Under the pieces are notes generated by a model. It worked only from the letters and a program-made list of their open reading frames with translations, had not been told where the DNA came from and made no database searches. From positions 139,206,642-139,270,641 of the forward strand of contig NC_053489.1 of assembly GCF_905171775.1 (NCBI RefSeq): a stretch of DNA of 64,000 bases, given 5' to 3'. Source of the stretch: Rana temporaria (taxonomy: Eukaryota; Chordata; Amphibia; Anura; Ranidae). Of the stretch, positions 54,956 to 64,000 are shown in pieces. Both the position numbers and the translations under genes were made by a program. Each line of letters starts with the position of its first letter. Within the stretch, counting starts at the first letter, position 1.

Positions 54956-55065
54956 AGAGAATGGTGCGGGGTGTTCCCTCTTCAAATTTATAGGTAACCA
55001 ATCCTGTCAGGTTGTGGGGGCGGAGTCACAACCCATTGTGTGCTGCCATGAATGCGTCAGGAAAA
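54956..55065. repeat. DIRS right inverted terminal repeat
   Basis: The inverse of 49535-49642 apart from a two- or three-base difference (ATTCAT here, ATCTTCAT at the left). For the minus-strand element this is the upstream end. Confidence 0.9.
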
Positions 55066-55331
55066 TAAAACTTCCCTTTGTGTCTTACTGATATTTTCTC
55101 AGCTTATTTTACAAACTTATTTTGTCGACATTGGTAGTATTCTGTTACTTATCACACTTTTTACATTTGTTGCCTGATGCTTATCAAGAGACAGTTTAAA
55201 AGAAACCCGTACTAGGAGATTTTGGTACACAGACATTGCTGATCTGTTTAAAAAAAAAAACTAGACCTTAAAACTTTGAGGACCCCTTTACTTCTTTGCA
55301 TAACGTTAACACATGTGCATTGAAACACCTT

Positions 55332-56045
55332 GGGGCAGATCCACATAGAAATGGATAGGCGCAGCGTATCAGAGATACACTACGCCGCCATATCTTACCT
55401 GGCTTTAAGTCGAATCCTGGAAGAATTTGCGCCATAAGTTATGGCGGCGTAGTGTATTTCTGGCGGCGGAATTCAAATCGGCGATTAGGGGGCGTGATTC
55501 ATTTAAATTAAGCGCGTCCCCGTGCCGAATGAACTGCGCATGCTCCGTTTCGAAATTTCCCGCCGTGCGAAATGACATAGCAACGACGTCATTTTTTAAA
55601 CTTAGACGTGAATTACGTCCATCCTGATTCACGGACGACTTGCGCAAAAAAAATTAAAAATACAATTTCGACGCGGGAATGACGGCCATACTTAACATGG
55701 CAAGTCTATCTATACGCCGCAAAATACCAGCTTTAACTATACGCCGGAAAAAGGCGACTAGAGACGACGTAAGAGAATGCGACGGCCGCGCGTACGTTCG
55801 TGGATCGTCAGAAAAAGCTAATTTGCATACCCGACGCGGAAAACGACGCGAACTCCACCCAGCGGACGCCGAAGTATTGCATCTACGATCCAAAGGCGTA
55901 CAAAGCCGTACGCCTGTCGGATCAAACCCAGATGCTGTCGTATCTTGGTTTGAGGATTCAAGCTAAAGATACGACGCGGGAAATTTGAAAGTACGCCGGC
56001 GTATCAGTAGATACGCGGGCATACTCTCACTGTGGATCTGGCCCC
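55332..56045. mobile_element. Harbinger-type MITE
   Basis: Ends GGGGCAGATCCACA and TGTGGATCTGGCCCC. The exact 3-bp target is unclear because of the G/C run. The interior is of the same family as 43315-44497 and 41390-42205. Confidence 0.78.
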
Positions 56046-56826
56046 TTATGCTTTCCCCCATATTTGCCCTCTTTTCATTTAGCTATGTTGTACCAAATTG
56101 TTGGCTAAAGGCCATATTTGCCCACATGCCCTTCCTTCTTCAGAATAATGACTTTTAGATTTGGATGTACATTCAATGAAGGCTTTGGTTAATGCATCAC
56201 CCTTTACATCAGAGGTCAGCTACCTGCAGGCCGCACCCAGCTCGCCGCCACTAAATGTCTGGCCCATCAGTGCACATGATAAATTCACGTCCACCCAGCC
56301 CACGGACATTTTAACACTGGTCGGCTTTCTTGGGATAACAACCAATGCGACTAAGAAGCCACTTGGCTGTTATCTCAAGCAGCGGGAGGGGATGTCCGCC
56401 ACCTTCTTCCCACCGGGAGGCCTGAGCGGCTGTCCCCCTCCCAGAACAAACACACCATTTGAAATTCCCCCTCCCAGAACAAATCTTTGCCCCCCATCCC
56501 CCTTCCAGCTCAAATCCTCTCTCTCTGCAACCCCCCTTCACAAATTGACTCCCCCAAAAAATCACTCCTAGCACAAATCTTCTACCCCTCAAATTTCCAT
56601 TCCCAGTACATATCCTCTCCCCCTACTCCAAATTCACCCTCCCAGCACAAATTTCCCCCATTCACCCTCCTAGCACACACCCCCCCCCCCAAATTTCCCC
56701 TCCTAGCACAAATACCCCCAATCATCCCTACTAACAATAAATACTCCCCCCCCCCACACCAAAAAGATTCCCCTCCTAGCACAAAACCCTCTACCTCCAC
56801 CATATCACCTCCTCTAGCATTTTTTT
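56046..56826. repeat. C-rich degenerate tandem repeat
   Basis: From about 56440 the sequence is a degenerate repeat of CCCCCTCCYAGCACAAATYT of about 23-37 bp. It leaves both strands open (proline-rich or glycine-rich shadows). 56046-56440 holds nothing recognised. Confidence 0.75.
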
Positions 56827-56878
56827 TACAAATAAATATGTGAAAAGTGTGGTTTGCATTTGTATTCAGCCCCCCGAG

Positions 56879-58875
56879 TCAATACTTTGTAGAACCGCCT
56901 TTCAATGCAATTACAGCTGCAAGTCTTAGGTCTGGACTTTGACTGGGCCATTCTAACACATGAATATGATTTGATCTAAACCATTCCATTGTAGCTCTGG
57001 CTGCATGTTTCGGGTTGTTGTCCCGTTGGAAGGTGAACCTCCACCCCAGTCTCAAGTCTTTTGAAAATTCTAACAGGTTTTCTTTTAAAATTGCCCTGTA
57101 TTTGGCTCCATCCATCTTCCCATCAACTCTGACCAGCTTCCCTGTGCCTGCTTAAGAAAATAATCCCCCGCAATGTGATGCCGCCACCACCATGTTTCAT
57201 GGTGGGGAAAGTGTGTTCAGGGTGATGTGCAGTGTTAGTTTTCCGCCACACATGGCATTATGCTTTTATGCCAAAACGTTCAAAAGTTTTGGTCTCATCT
57301 GATTAGAGAACCTTCTTCCATATGGCTTTTTCGCAAACTGCAAACAGGACTTCTTATGGCTTTCTTTCTTGCCACTCCTTTTTCCAGATTTGTGAAGTGC
57401 ATGACTTATAGTTATCCTGCGGACAAATTTTCCCACCTGGGCAGAGGCGTCCCTAGGGGGGGCCAGAGGGGGCCATGACCCCCCCCCAACATCATGCTGT
57501 GCCCCACCATGTGCCCCCCCAAAAAAAAAAAAATTTTGTTGCAATTTTTGTGTTTTTCTCCCCGAGAGGGAGAGCGTTCCCAGTCAGCTCTGCGGGGGAT
57601 TCCTCCCCCTCCCTCTGCTCGCCGACACTGCATAATGCGAGCGCTCACACAACCAGATATTCTAGCCTGGACCGTGTTTAAGTGTGTGCACTGCAGACTG
57701 CAGTAAACTGTAATCACTGAACTACATTATCTCCATCCCTTTTCTCCCCCCCCATCTGTCTCCCTCCCCCTCTCCTGTTCTTTCAAAACATTCACAATTT
57801 ACTTTCACTTTCAGTTAGGCAGATAATATATGGTGCAAATTTCTTTCCTGCATCCACAGATTGCAGGAAAGAAACTTGCATGATTCCCCCATCAACAGAC
57901 AGTGGTGACAGGGGAATATCCCTCCTGCCCAGCAATTATATTCTCCCGACAAACAGTAATTATCACCAGTGGCTATACAGCAACCACTAGTGATAATTAT
58001 AAGAGAATCTGCTCATTAATTGTTCAAATCTCAGCCAGTTTCTGCTGAACCAGCTGAGATTTAAACTGTCTATGGCTGGTCTTCGCTCTTAGGCAGCCCA
58101 TACATTGATTAGCACTGTGGAGTGTCGGCTTCCTGGCGTGATCGGGCATGTGGGATTTCAAACACACCCGAGCCCATCTCTATTGGTTGTAGACAGTTGA
58201 GCTCCCTGCAGATTGCTTAGCAGCAGTGGAGCCTTCTCTGACATGCTGATCGGGATGCAATCCAGGTGATGCTCCTAGTCAAATCCTAGTCATAAATATC
58301 AGTGATTTTATTGATCAAAGCCCACACTTTACAGGCATAGAGCCCACATGGCTGCTGATCATACGGTTGATTATATTTATGTGGTTGTACTCTTGATGCT
58401 AATAAATACTGTGTTTATTAGATCTGACTGGGAGCATCACCTGGATCACATCCTGATCAGCATGTCAACAGAGAAGGTTATACAGCATTACTGCTGCTAG
58501 GTGACCAGCTGGGGGCTCGGCTCTCTATAACCAATAGTGCCAGCCTTCCCCTGCATGCACCCATAATGTCACCAGCACTAGGTCCTAATAGACTGCCGCC
58601 GCTGCCAAGGAGACAGATGCCAGACCAGCGCTGTAAATAGCAGGGACATGACAGCTGGGGATCCCCACTGTGGCAGAACACCAGGGCCCGGTGGCAAGAC
58701 AACCTTTGCAACAATGATAGTTCTCCCACTGCTTTGGACCCTTATATTTTCTTGGTGTGCTGGTGACCTATATCTCTTGTTTTCTGCCACCCTGGGGGGC
58801 CCCAGTATAGTAGGAAGGGAGCTCACTGCAGACCATGTGAAAGGGCCCATAGTGGGATCGTAGTAAAGGGCCCCA

Positions 58876-58917
<42 letters not shown>

Positions 58918-59275
58918 TTGCATTTTATAGTTGGCCCCCCTACTTTTGTCCCTGTCCCCCCATGTGCCCCCCCTAAATATGAAAGCTGGAGATGCCACTG
59001 CACCTGGGCTATGGATCTCTCCAGCTCCTCCAGAGCTACCATGGGCCTCATGGCTGCTTCTCTGAATAATGCTCTCCTTGCCCAGCCTCAGTTCAGTTGG
59101 ACGGCCATGTCTTGATAGGTTTGCAGTTGTGCCATTCTCTTTCCATTTTCGGGTTGATGGATTGAACAGTGCTCTGTGAGATGTTCAAAGCTTGGGATAT
59201 TTTTTATAACCTAACTCTACTTTACGTTCTCCACAACTTTATCCTGGACCTGTCTGGTGTGTTCCTTGGCCTTCA
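56879..59275 (-). pseudogene. Tc1-like transposase pseudogene, second copy
   Basis: Minus-strand fragments: MVALEELERSIAQVQ near 59000-59050; then, beyond the hAT insertion, ITISHALHKSG and QFAKKPYG near 57290-57410; then FQRDNNPKHAARAT and WPSQSPDL (56920-57020), which include the third catalytic region. Frames change several times and the N-terminal part is mostly lost. It is dead. Confidence 0.85.
57442..59000. mobile_element. hAT-type non-autonomous element
   Basis: Ends CAGAGGCGTCCCTAGG and the inverse CTGGAGATGCCACTG, with an exact 8-bp duplication CACCTGGG (57434-57441 and 59001-59008). The empty site is visible in the other Tc1 copy as CCCACCTGAGTTGTGG. No transposase frame. It contains a (TA)n run at 58878-58911 and an inverted pair (ATCACCTGGATCACATCCTG at about 58434 against its inverse at about 58250). 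Confidence 0.92.
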
Positions 59276-59319
59276 TGATGCTGTTTGTTCACTAATGCCG
59301 CGTACACATGATCATTTTC

Positions 59320-60354
59320 CGGGCTCAACGCGATTGGCACTGCGCTGACAAGCCATTCACCTCTGCAGCTAGAGGTTCGGATCCCGGTCTCGGCTACATG
59401 TGAATTGAGTTTGGTGGTCTCAGCCCGGCTCCCGGTGGGTGTGCTATGCGAGGTAAGCCTGCGCTTAGTACGCCCACCCCCCTCCCACAAAAACCACCAC
59501 ACTTACACGCACTCGAAATTGGGTTAACATGCACGCACTTTGACCACACGGTCACTAAAAAAAGAAAGGCGAAGGACTAACTGGGCTTGTTGAGCAGGCT
59601 TGATCCTCTCACTCCCTTATAGGGAGTCCCTCTGCCCCGTTGGGCTTCAAAGCGGAGCAGGTAGGGCGGGCTATGTGGGAGGACCCCCTCACACACCCGC
59701 CATTGCCACCTGGGGCATGGAGAAAGGTGGCAGATTGCCTCTGGGGGAGGCCTGCCTACTCCCAACTCCTGCATGTCGGCTCCTCTCTCTAATACACGCA
59801 CAAAATACACTTTAAAGCGGGGGTTCACCCTTAGAGGGCACTTTTCCCCCTTAGATTCCTGCTCGTTTTTACTAGGGGAATCGGCTATTTATTTTAAAAT
59901 ATGTGCAGTACTTACCCGTTTACGAGATGCATCCTCTCCGTCGCTTCCGGGTATGGGCTTCGGGAATGGGCGTTCCTTCTTGATTGACAGTCTTCCGAGA
60001 GGCTTCCGACGGTCGCATCCATCGCATCACGATTTTTCCGAAAGAAGCCGAACGTCGGTGCGCAGGCGCAGTATAGAGCCGCACCGACGTTCGGCTTCTT
60101 TCGGCTACGAGTGACGCGATGAATGCGACCGTCGGAAGCCTTTCGGAAGACTGTCAATCAAGAAGGAACGCCCGCTCCCGAAGACCCATACCCGGAAGCG
60201 ACGGAAGAAGATGCAGCTCGAAAACGGGTAAGTACGGATCATATTTTAATACAAATAGCCGATTCCCCTAGACCGAACGAGCAGGAAGCTAAGGGGAGAT
60301 TTTTTTTTTTTTTACAAATGGGTGAACTCCCGCTTTAAAAAAAAAAAAAAAAAC
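59320..60354 (+). mobile_element. Candidate tRNA-derived SINE with A-tail
   Basis: Foreign to the surrounding MITE. GGTTCGGATCC at 59374-59384 resembles a pol III B box; TGGCACTGCGC about 40 bases upstream could be a weak A box. Non-coding sequence follows to 59811, and an A-run (60337-60354) lies beyond the TTAA MITE inserted at its 3' end. No clear TSD seen, so the call is tentative. Confidence 0.45.
59816..60334. mobile_element. TTAA-target MITE, second AGCGGGGGTTCACCC copy
   Basis: Ends AGCGGGGGTTCACCC and GGGTGAACTCCCGCT, with TTAA at 59812-59815 and 60335-60338. A long palindrome turns near 60065 at GTGCGCAGGCGCA. Confidence 0.92.
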
Positions 60355-61487
60355 GACGTTGCCCACACACCATCGTTTTTCAAAAATGATGAACAAAGCG
60401 CGGTGACGTACAACACGTACAACGGCACTCTAAAGGGGAAGTTCTATTCGCCTTTGGGCTGCTTTAGCTGATTCCTTGTTAGTAAAAGACGATTCACGCT
60501 TTTTTGTCTGTTACAGCGTGATGAATGTGCTTACTCCATTATGAACAGTAGTTTTTACCAGAACGAGCGCTCCCATCTCATAACTTGCTTCTGAGCATGC
60601 GCGGGTTTAAAACGTCATTTTAGCCCACACACGATCATTTTTTACAACCCGAAAAACGACATTTTTTTAAAACGACGTTAAAAAATGCAGCATGTTCGAA
60701 TATTTTTTTGATGTTTTTCATAAACTGAAAAACGATGTGCAGCCCACACACGATCATTTTAAATGACGTTTTTAAAAACAAAGTTTTCTTTCATGCCGAG
60801 AAATTATCGTGTGTACGCGGCATCACGTTCTCTAACAACCCGCTGAGGCTTCACAGAGCAGCTGTATTTATACTGAGATTAAATTACACACAGGTGGACT
60901 CCATTTACTAATCAGGTGACTTTTGAAGGCAATTGGTTCCACTAGATTTTAGTTAGGGGTATCAGAGTAAAGGGGTCTGAATACAAATGCACGCCACATA
61001 TTTCACATATGTATTTGTTAAAAAAAAATAAAACCGTTTATCTTTTTTCTTTCACTTCACAATTATGTGTCACTTTGTGTTTTTCTTTCACATAAAATCC
61101 CAATAGATACCCAAATAAATATACCTGGATATACTGTATATAGTTATTAATAGAGATACCTCCAGATGAATGTTGCAGCAGAGTCCAGTTGCAGGGCCCA
61201 GGGCCGTCTTTACCGCAGGGCAAATGGGGCAGGTGCCCTGGGCCCTATCACTGTTGGGGGCCCAAAGCAACCCCCTTTTTTTATTTATTTTTAAATAAAA
61301 AAAAAAAATTTTTTATTTATTTTTAAATAAAAAAAAAAAAATTTTTTATTTATTTTTAAATAAAAAAAATATATATTTTTTTAATATATTTTTATTTTAT
61401 TTTTTATTAAAGGGACAATTTTTTTTTTAGAGGTCTGGGGGTCCCCAGGGGCCCGTAGTTCCCCAGGGCCCCGGATGACAACCCCCC

Positions 61488-61492
<5 letters not shown>

Positions 61493-61562
<70 letters not shown>
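61493..61562. repeat. (TA)n microsatellite
   Basis: About 35 uninterrupted TA dinucleotides, preceded at 61270-61400 by three copies of a TTTTTTATTTATTTTTAAAT block. Confidence 0.95.
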
Positions 61563-61566
<4 letters not shown>

Positions 61567-62251
61567 ATATAATTGTTATTATTAGTATTATTATTAGAGG
61601 TCCCCATGGCCCCAGATGGCAATCCCCTTTTTAAAATATATTTTTTTATATATATTTTTTATTTCTTTTTTTCTTTTTATTAAAGGGCCCAGAGGTCCCC
61701 AGGGCCCCGGATGGCTACACCCCTTTTTTTATATATATTTTTCTTTATTTCTTTCTTTATTTCTTTTTTTGTAAAGGGCCCCCCGCTTCTAAATTAGAGG
61801 CAGCCCCCTCCTGCTTCTCAATTTCAGACGGCAGCACCCCCCCATCCCGGTTCTCTGCTCCAGGTGGCCCATGCCTGAAGCTGTGTAAGTGGCCCCATAA
61901 TTCCTGATGGCGGCCCTGCCGCCCGTTAAGCCCATGTGCTGCCCACAAATCAGGCTGAAAATCATCAGCGGCACGCAGCCAGTGACAGTACTGCTTCCCT
62001 TCCCAGTGTTTTAAAATGTACAGCACCCCTGGCTTCCCTTTAGACGTGCACTTCTCCCTTCCTGCCACTGGGTGCTGCTTGTATATAAAAGTGAATTAGA
62101 ATGTGATTTTATAACATCCCCAGTTTGCTCTTCCCGAGGCTGACTTCTTCATGTCCTGCTCCTCAAGGTATGTCACTGTTTGCTAATCTATATTGTAAAT
62201 AGAAGTTTTTTGTAGAGTGTGCCCAAAGTCTTTATAATATTTGATGATTCA

Positions 62252-62412
62252 CTGCAGGTCTGGTCAGTGTTTTAAAAAGTTCCTCTATTTTACACATGGC
62301 ATGGCATGGGGTCACAGCACCGTCTGTCCATTCTGCTTTAGCACCATGGGACCCCATGCCATGCCATGTGTAAAATAGAGGAACTCTTTAAATCACAGAC
62401 CAGACCTGCAGT
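62252..62412. repeat. Hairpin repeat inside the hAT element
   Basis: CTGCAGGTCTGGTC and TTCCTCTATTTTACACATGG on the left arm are repeated in inverse order on the right arm (to CAGACCTGCAG), with a centre near 62330. Confidence 0.85.
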
Positions 62413-62464
62413 CCAGGCTGAGTAAGGCCTCAGAGCACATGGCATTACTGTCTGTATTTAACTG

Positions 62465-62975
62465 CTTGATGGGCTTATTTTGGGCCTGGCTGGTTCACAT
62501 GTATGTGTTTTGGAGGCCCACATTTGCGCAGGCACAGCAGCCCATTCATTTGAATAGGCCGCCATGCCTGCGTTTCCTGCAAAGAAAAGCGCATGCCTCA
62601 TGTAATAGGCTGCGCACACGGCACGTCTATGCCCATCAAGCACTGAAATACAGCACTGTCTGTCCATTCTGCTGTCTGCTGTGACTTATCTGCAGTTCCC
62701 GCACTGTCAAACTTGCTGCATTTTTAGATGTTTAGGTCACGCTTTTAAAAACACAGTGTGTTTGTGTGTGCAAGAACTGTAGGTAAGTAGCATGGTGCAA
62801 AAGCAGAATGGATTTCAAGGCAACTGTATTTTTAAAATGCTGAATGCACCTTTTTTCTGCAGGAAACAAAGGCATGGCAGCCCATTCAAATCAATGGGCT
62901 GCTGTTCCTGCACAAATGAGGACCGCCAAAACATACATGTGAACCAGCCAGGCCCAAAATAAGCTGGAGGGGGGC
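62465..62975. repeat. Wide inverted repeat inside the hAT element
   Basis: TATTTTGGGCCTGGCTGGTT (from about 62476) is the inverse of AACCAGCCAGGCCCAAAATA (62941-62960). Similarity extends over about 110 bases on each side, including the CCTGC..GGAAAC blocks. Confidence 0.82.
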
Positions 62976-63032
62976 CCAAAAAAAATGTTTGCCCAGGGCC
63001 CAAACCATATTAAAGACGGCCCTGGAAGGGCC

Positions 63033-64000
63033 CATTGAGAATGATCATGATGCAGCGTCCTTCTATGTGTCAGAGACCTGAAGACAAGATCAGTGATAAT
63101 GGGAAGATCCTCTAACCTTTGTCCAACCAGCGTGCAGCGGAACTTCTCACCGGCAGAAACTGTGGTGTGGCACTGGAATTCAGAGTCAGTCTACTCTGCA
63201 TTTAATTCCCTAGCAGTTTCTAATCTGACATGCAACCGGACTTCTAACTACCATAATTTGCCACCGGATGCCTAACCTGGCTTTAGTCTATGCTGGTTAT
63301 CAAACTCTAAGCTAAAACTAGCTATAGAATCCCAAACCAGAAGGGACAGGGATAAACTAAAATAACAAGAGCTGCATATAAACTTTATTGCAATAAATAG
63401 GTTCACCTACTAATATGCTGGAAGGTGACTACTACATACAAGCAGTAGTGCAGAGCTAGCAATCTAGCACTGTGCATGTGAGGTAATAACACTAGGACAG
63501 AGATACTCTGTCATAAGGATTCAGATACACACTCAGTAAGCTATGGGCAGCTGCAGTTAAACTATAAATACAGAGAAATGCTTGCATAATAGTCCCTGCT
63601 TTTGGTCTGTGAGAAATACAACAACTTTTCCATTGGCAGGAAATGTGTCCTCATACCTTTTTTCTCTCTCCACTTCCTCCTTCTGGGGTTTCCAAAGCAA
63701 ACCTCCCAGAGACAAGAAGTGCTAATATATTTTTATACGTAACACTGTGATATTAGTAAATTACAGGGCAGCAGATCCCTACACCATTAACATGAGGTGT
63801 AATGCACCGTATCATGGAGACATATCATACACCAATTAGCACTTTCCTGAGGATCAAATGCTTCAGCTCCTTCTAATGGCAATAATGCAGTATTTTCCTT
63901 AGTCGCTATCTTCTCTATGAATGAATAGAATTCGACCTAGAGAGAAAATATCCTAAAAAGTTTTTTTTTACCCCTCTTCGCACAGGAACAAATGTTCATG
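63033..64000. other. No gene recognised
   Basis: Ordinary sequence. No exon, RNA gene or repeat terminus that I can support before the window ends. Confidence 0.4.

Larger units (their letters stand above)
49494..55065 (-). mobile_element. DIRS-type tyrosine-recombinase retrotransposon
   Basis: A 5.6-kb element with coding on the minus strand: gag-like ORF1, RT-RNase H and tyrosine recombinase. It has no LTRs and no target duplication. Instead the ends carry inverted repeats of about 105 bp (49535-49642 and 54956-55061) and an internal complementary region (49678-49775) next to the recombinase gene. Both outer edges read AAA(A). This is the DIRS architecture, in which a circular DNA is integrated by the recombinase. 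One stop in ORF1 and one frameshift in RT suggest recent inactivation. Confidence 0.94.
59296..60822. mobile_element. Harbinger-type MITE holding a SINE-like insertion
   Basis: Ends TGCCGCGTACACATGATC and TCGTGTGTACGCGGCA, the family of 13616-14062. The flanks are TAA and TCA. Family sequence resumes at about 60355 (GACGTTGCCC..AGCGCGGTGACGTACAACACG). Confidence 0.82.
56827..61104 (-). mobile_element. Second Tc1-type relic, broken by insertions
   Basis: Matches the Tc1 copy at 8256-10318 from just inside one TIR (ACAAATAAATATGTGAAAAG) to part of the other (ending TCACATAAAATCCCAATA at about 61104). Both outermost ends are lost. A hAT-type element (57442-59000) and a Harbinger MITE complex (59296-60822) interrupt it. 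Confidence 0.9.
61199..63024. mobile_element. hAT-type non-autonomous element
   Basis: Ends CAGGGCCGTCTTTA and TTAAAGACGGCCCTG, with near-identical octamers GCAGGGCC (61191-61198) and GAAGGGCC (63025-63032). The left third is A/T homopolymer repeats and a (TA)n run. The middle repeats GGTCCCCAGGGCCCCGGATG-like blocks. The right third has two large inverted repeats. No transposase frame. Confidence 0.88.

Noticed and set aside
56160..56843. Proline-rich protein frame
   Set aside because: Explained by a C-rich degenerate tandem repeat that opens both strands.
59366..59400. Genuine tRNA gene
   Set aside because: Only a B-box-like motif is present; T and anticodon arms do not fold properly. Kept as a SINE candidate only.
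1..64000. CRISPR arrays, operons, prophages
   Set aside because: No regularly spaced repeat-spacer array and no bacterial gene organisation. The repeats present are eukaryotic transposable elements and minisatellites.
63033..64000. Host exon at the right edge
   Set aside because: The only frame (60 codons near 63093) lacks splice signals and recognisable sequence.

Overview
The window looks like a non-genic stretch of a large, repeat-rich vertebrate genome, most likely an anuran amphibian (inference). The grounds are a Neptune-type Penelope element, a DIRS tyrosine-recombinase element, CR1, Ty3/Gypsy, Tc1, and very many Harbinger-, hAT- and TTAA-type non-autonomous elements side by side. I found no convincing host exon, tRNA, rRNA or CRISPR array. 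Every long reading frame belongs to a transposable element or a minisatellite. Most element boundaries below come from target-site duplications (TSDs) read directly from the sequence; family names come from motif or TSD recognition, not from a database search.

Layout. 1-15 kb: a hAT-type element (1860-4067) with exact 8-bp TSDs, carrying a 5'-truncated CR1 LINE with an open reverse transcriptase frame; TTAA, hAT and Harbinger MITEs; a decayed Tc1 transposon (8256-10318) interrupted by a MITE. 15.5-18.4 kb: a 5'-truncated Penelope-like element (RT plus GIY-YIG nuclease) between 30-bp direct repeats, with a hammerhead-like fold in its 3' region. 19.5-32.8 kb: one deep nest. A Harbinger MITE contains a second Harbinger MITE, which contains an element of 2.2 tandem ~440-bp units bounded by 13-bp TSDs. 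Inside those units sit an inverted-repeat element carrying a 1.5-kb minisatellite, another MITE, and a full-length Ty3/Gypsy retrotransposon (23119-31544, minus strand) with near-identical 977-bp LTRs and open gag and pol.

33-49 kb: mostly MITEs nested in one another, a second CR1 fragment split by a fold-back MITE, and several Penelope-derived fragments with hammerhead-like motifs. 49.5-55.1 kb: a nearly complete DIRS element on the minus strand (gag-like ORF1, RT-RNase H, tyrosine recombinase), with split inverted terminal repeats and an internal complementary region that matches the two ends joined head to tail. 55-64 kb: a Harbinger MITE, a C-rich simple-repeat tract, a second Tc1 relic broken by a hAT element and by a MITE/SINE/MITE nest, and a 1.8-kb hAT-type element.

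The most complete systems are the Gypsy element, whose gag and pol join at a textbook -1 frameshift site (TTTAAAC plus a downstream 7-bp stem), and the DIRS element, which has one in-frame stop, one frameshift and a likely 77-nt intron in its gag-like gene. The least explained object is the ~440-bp tandem-unit element with 13-bp TSDs.
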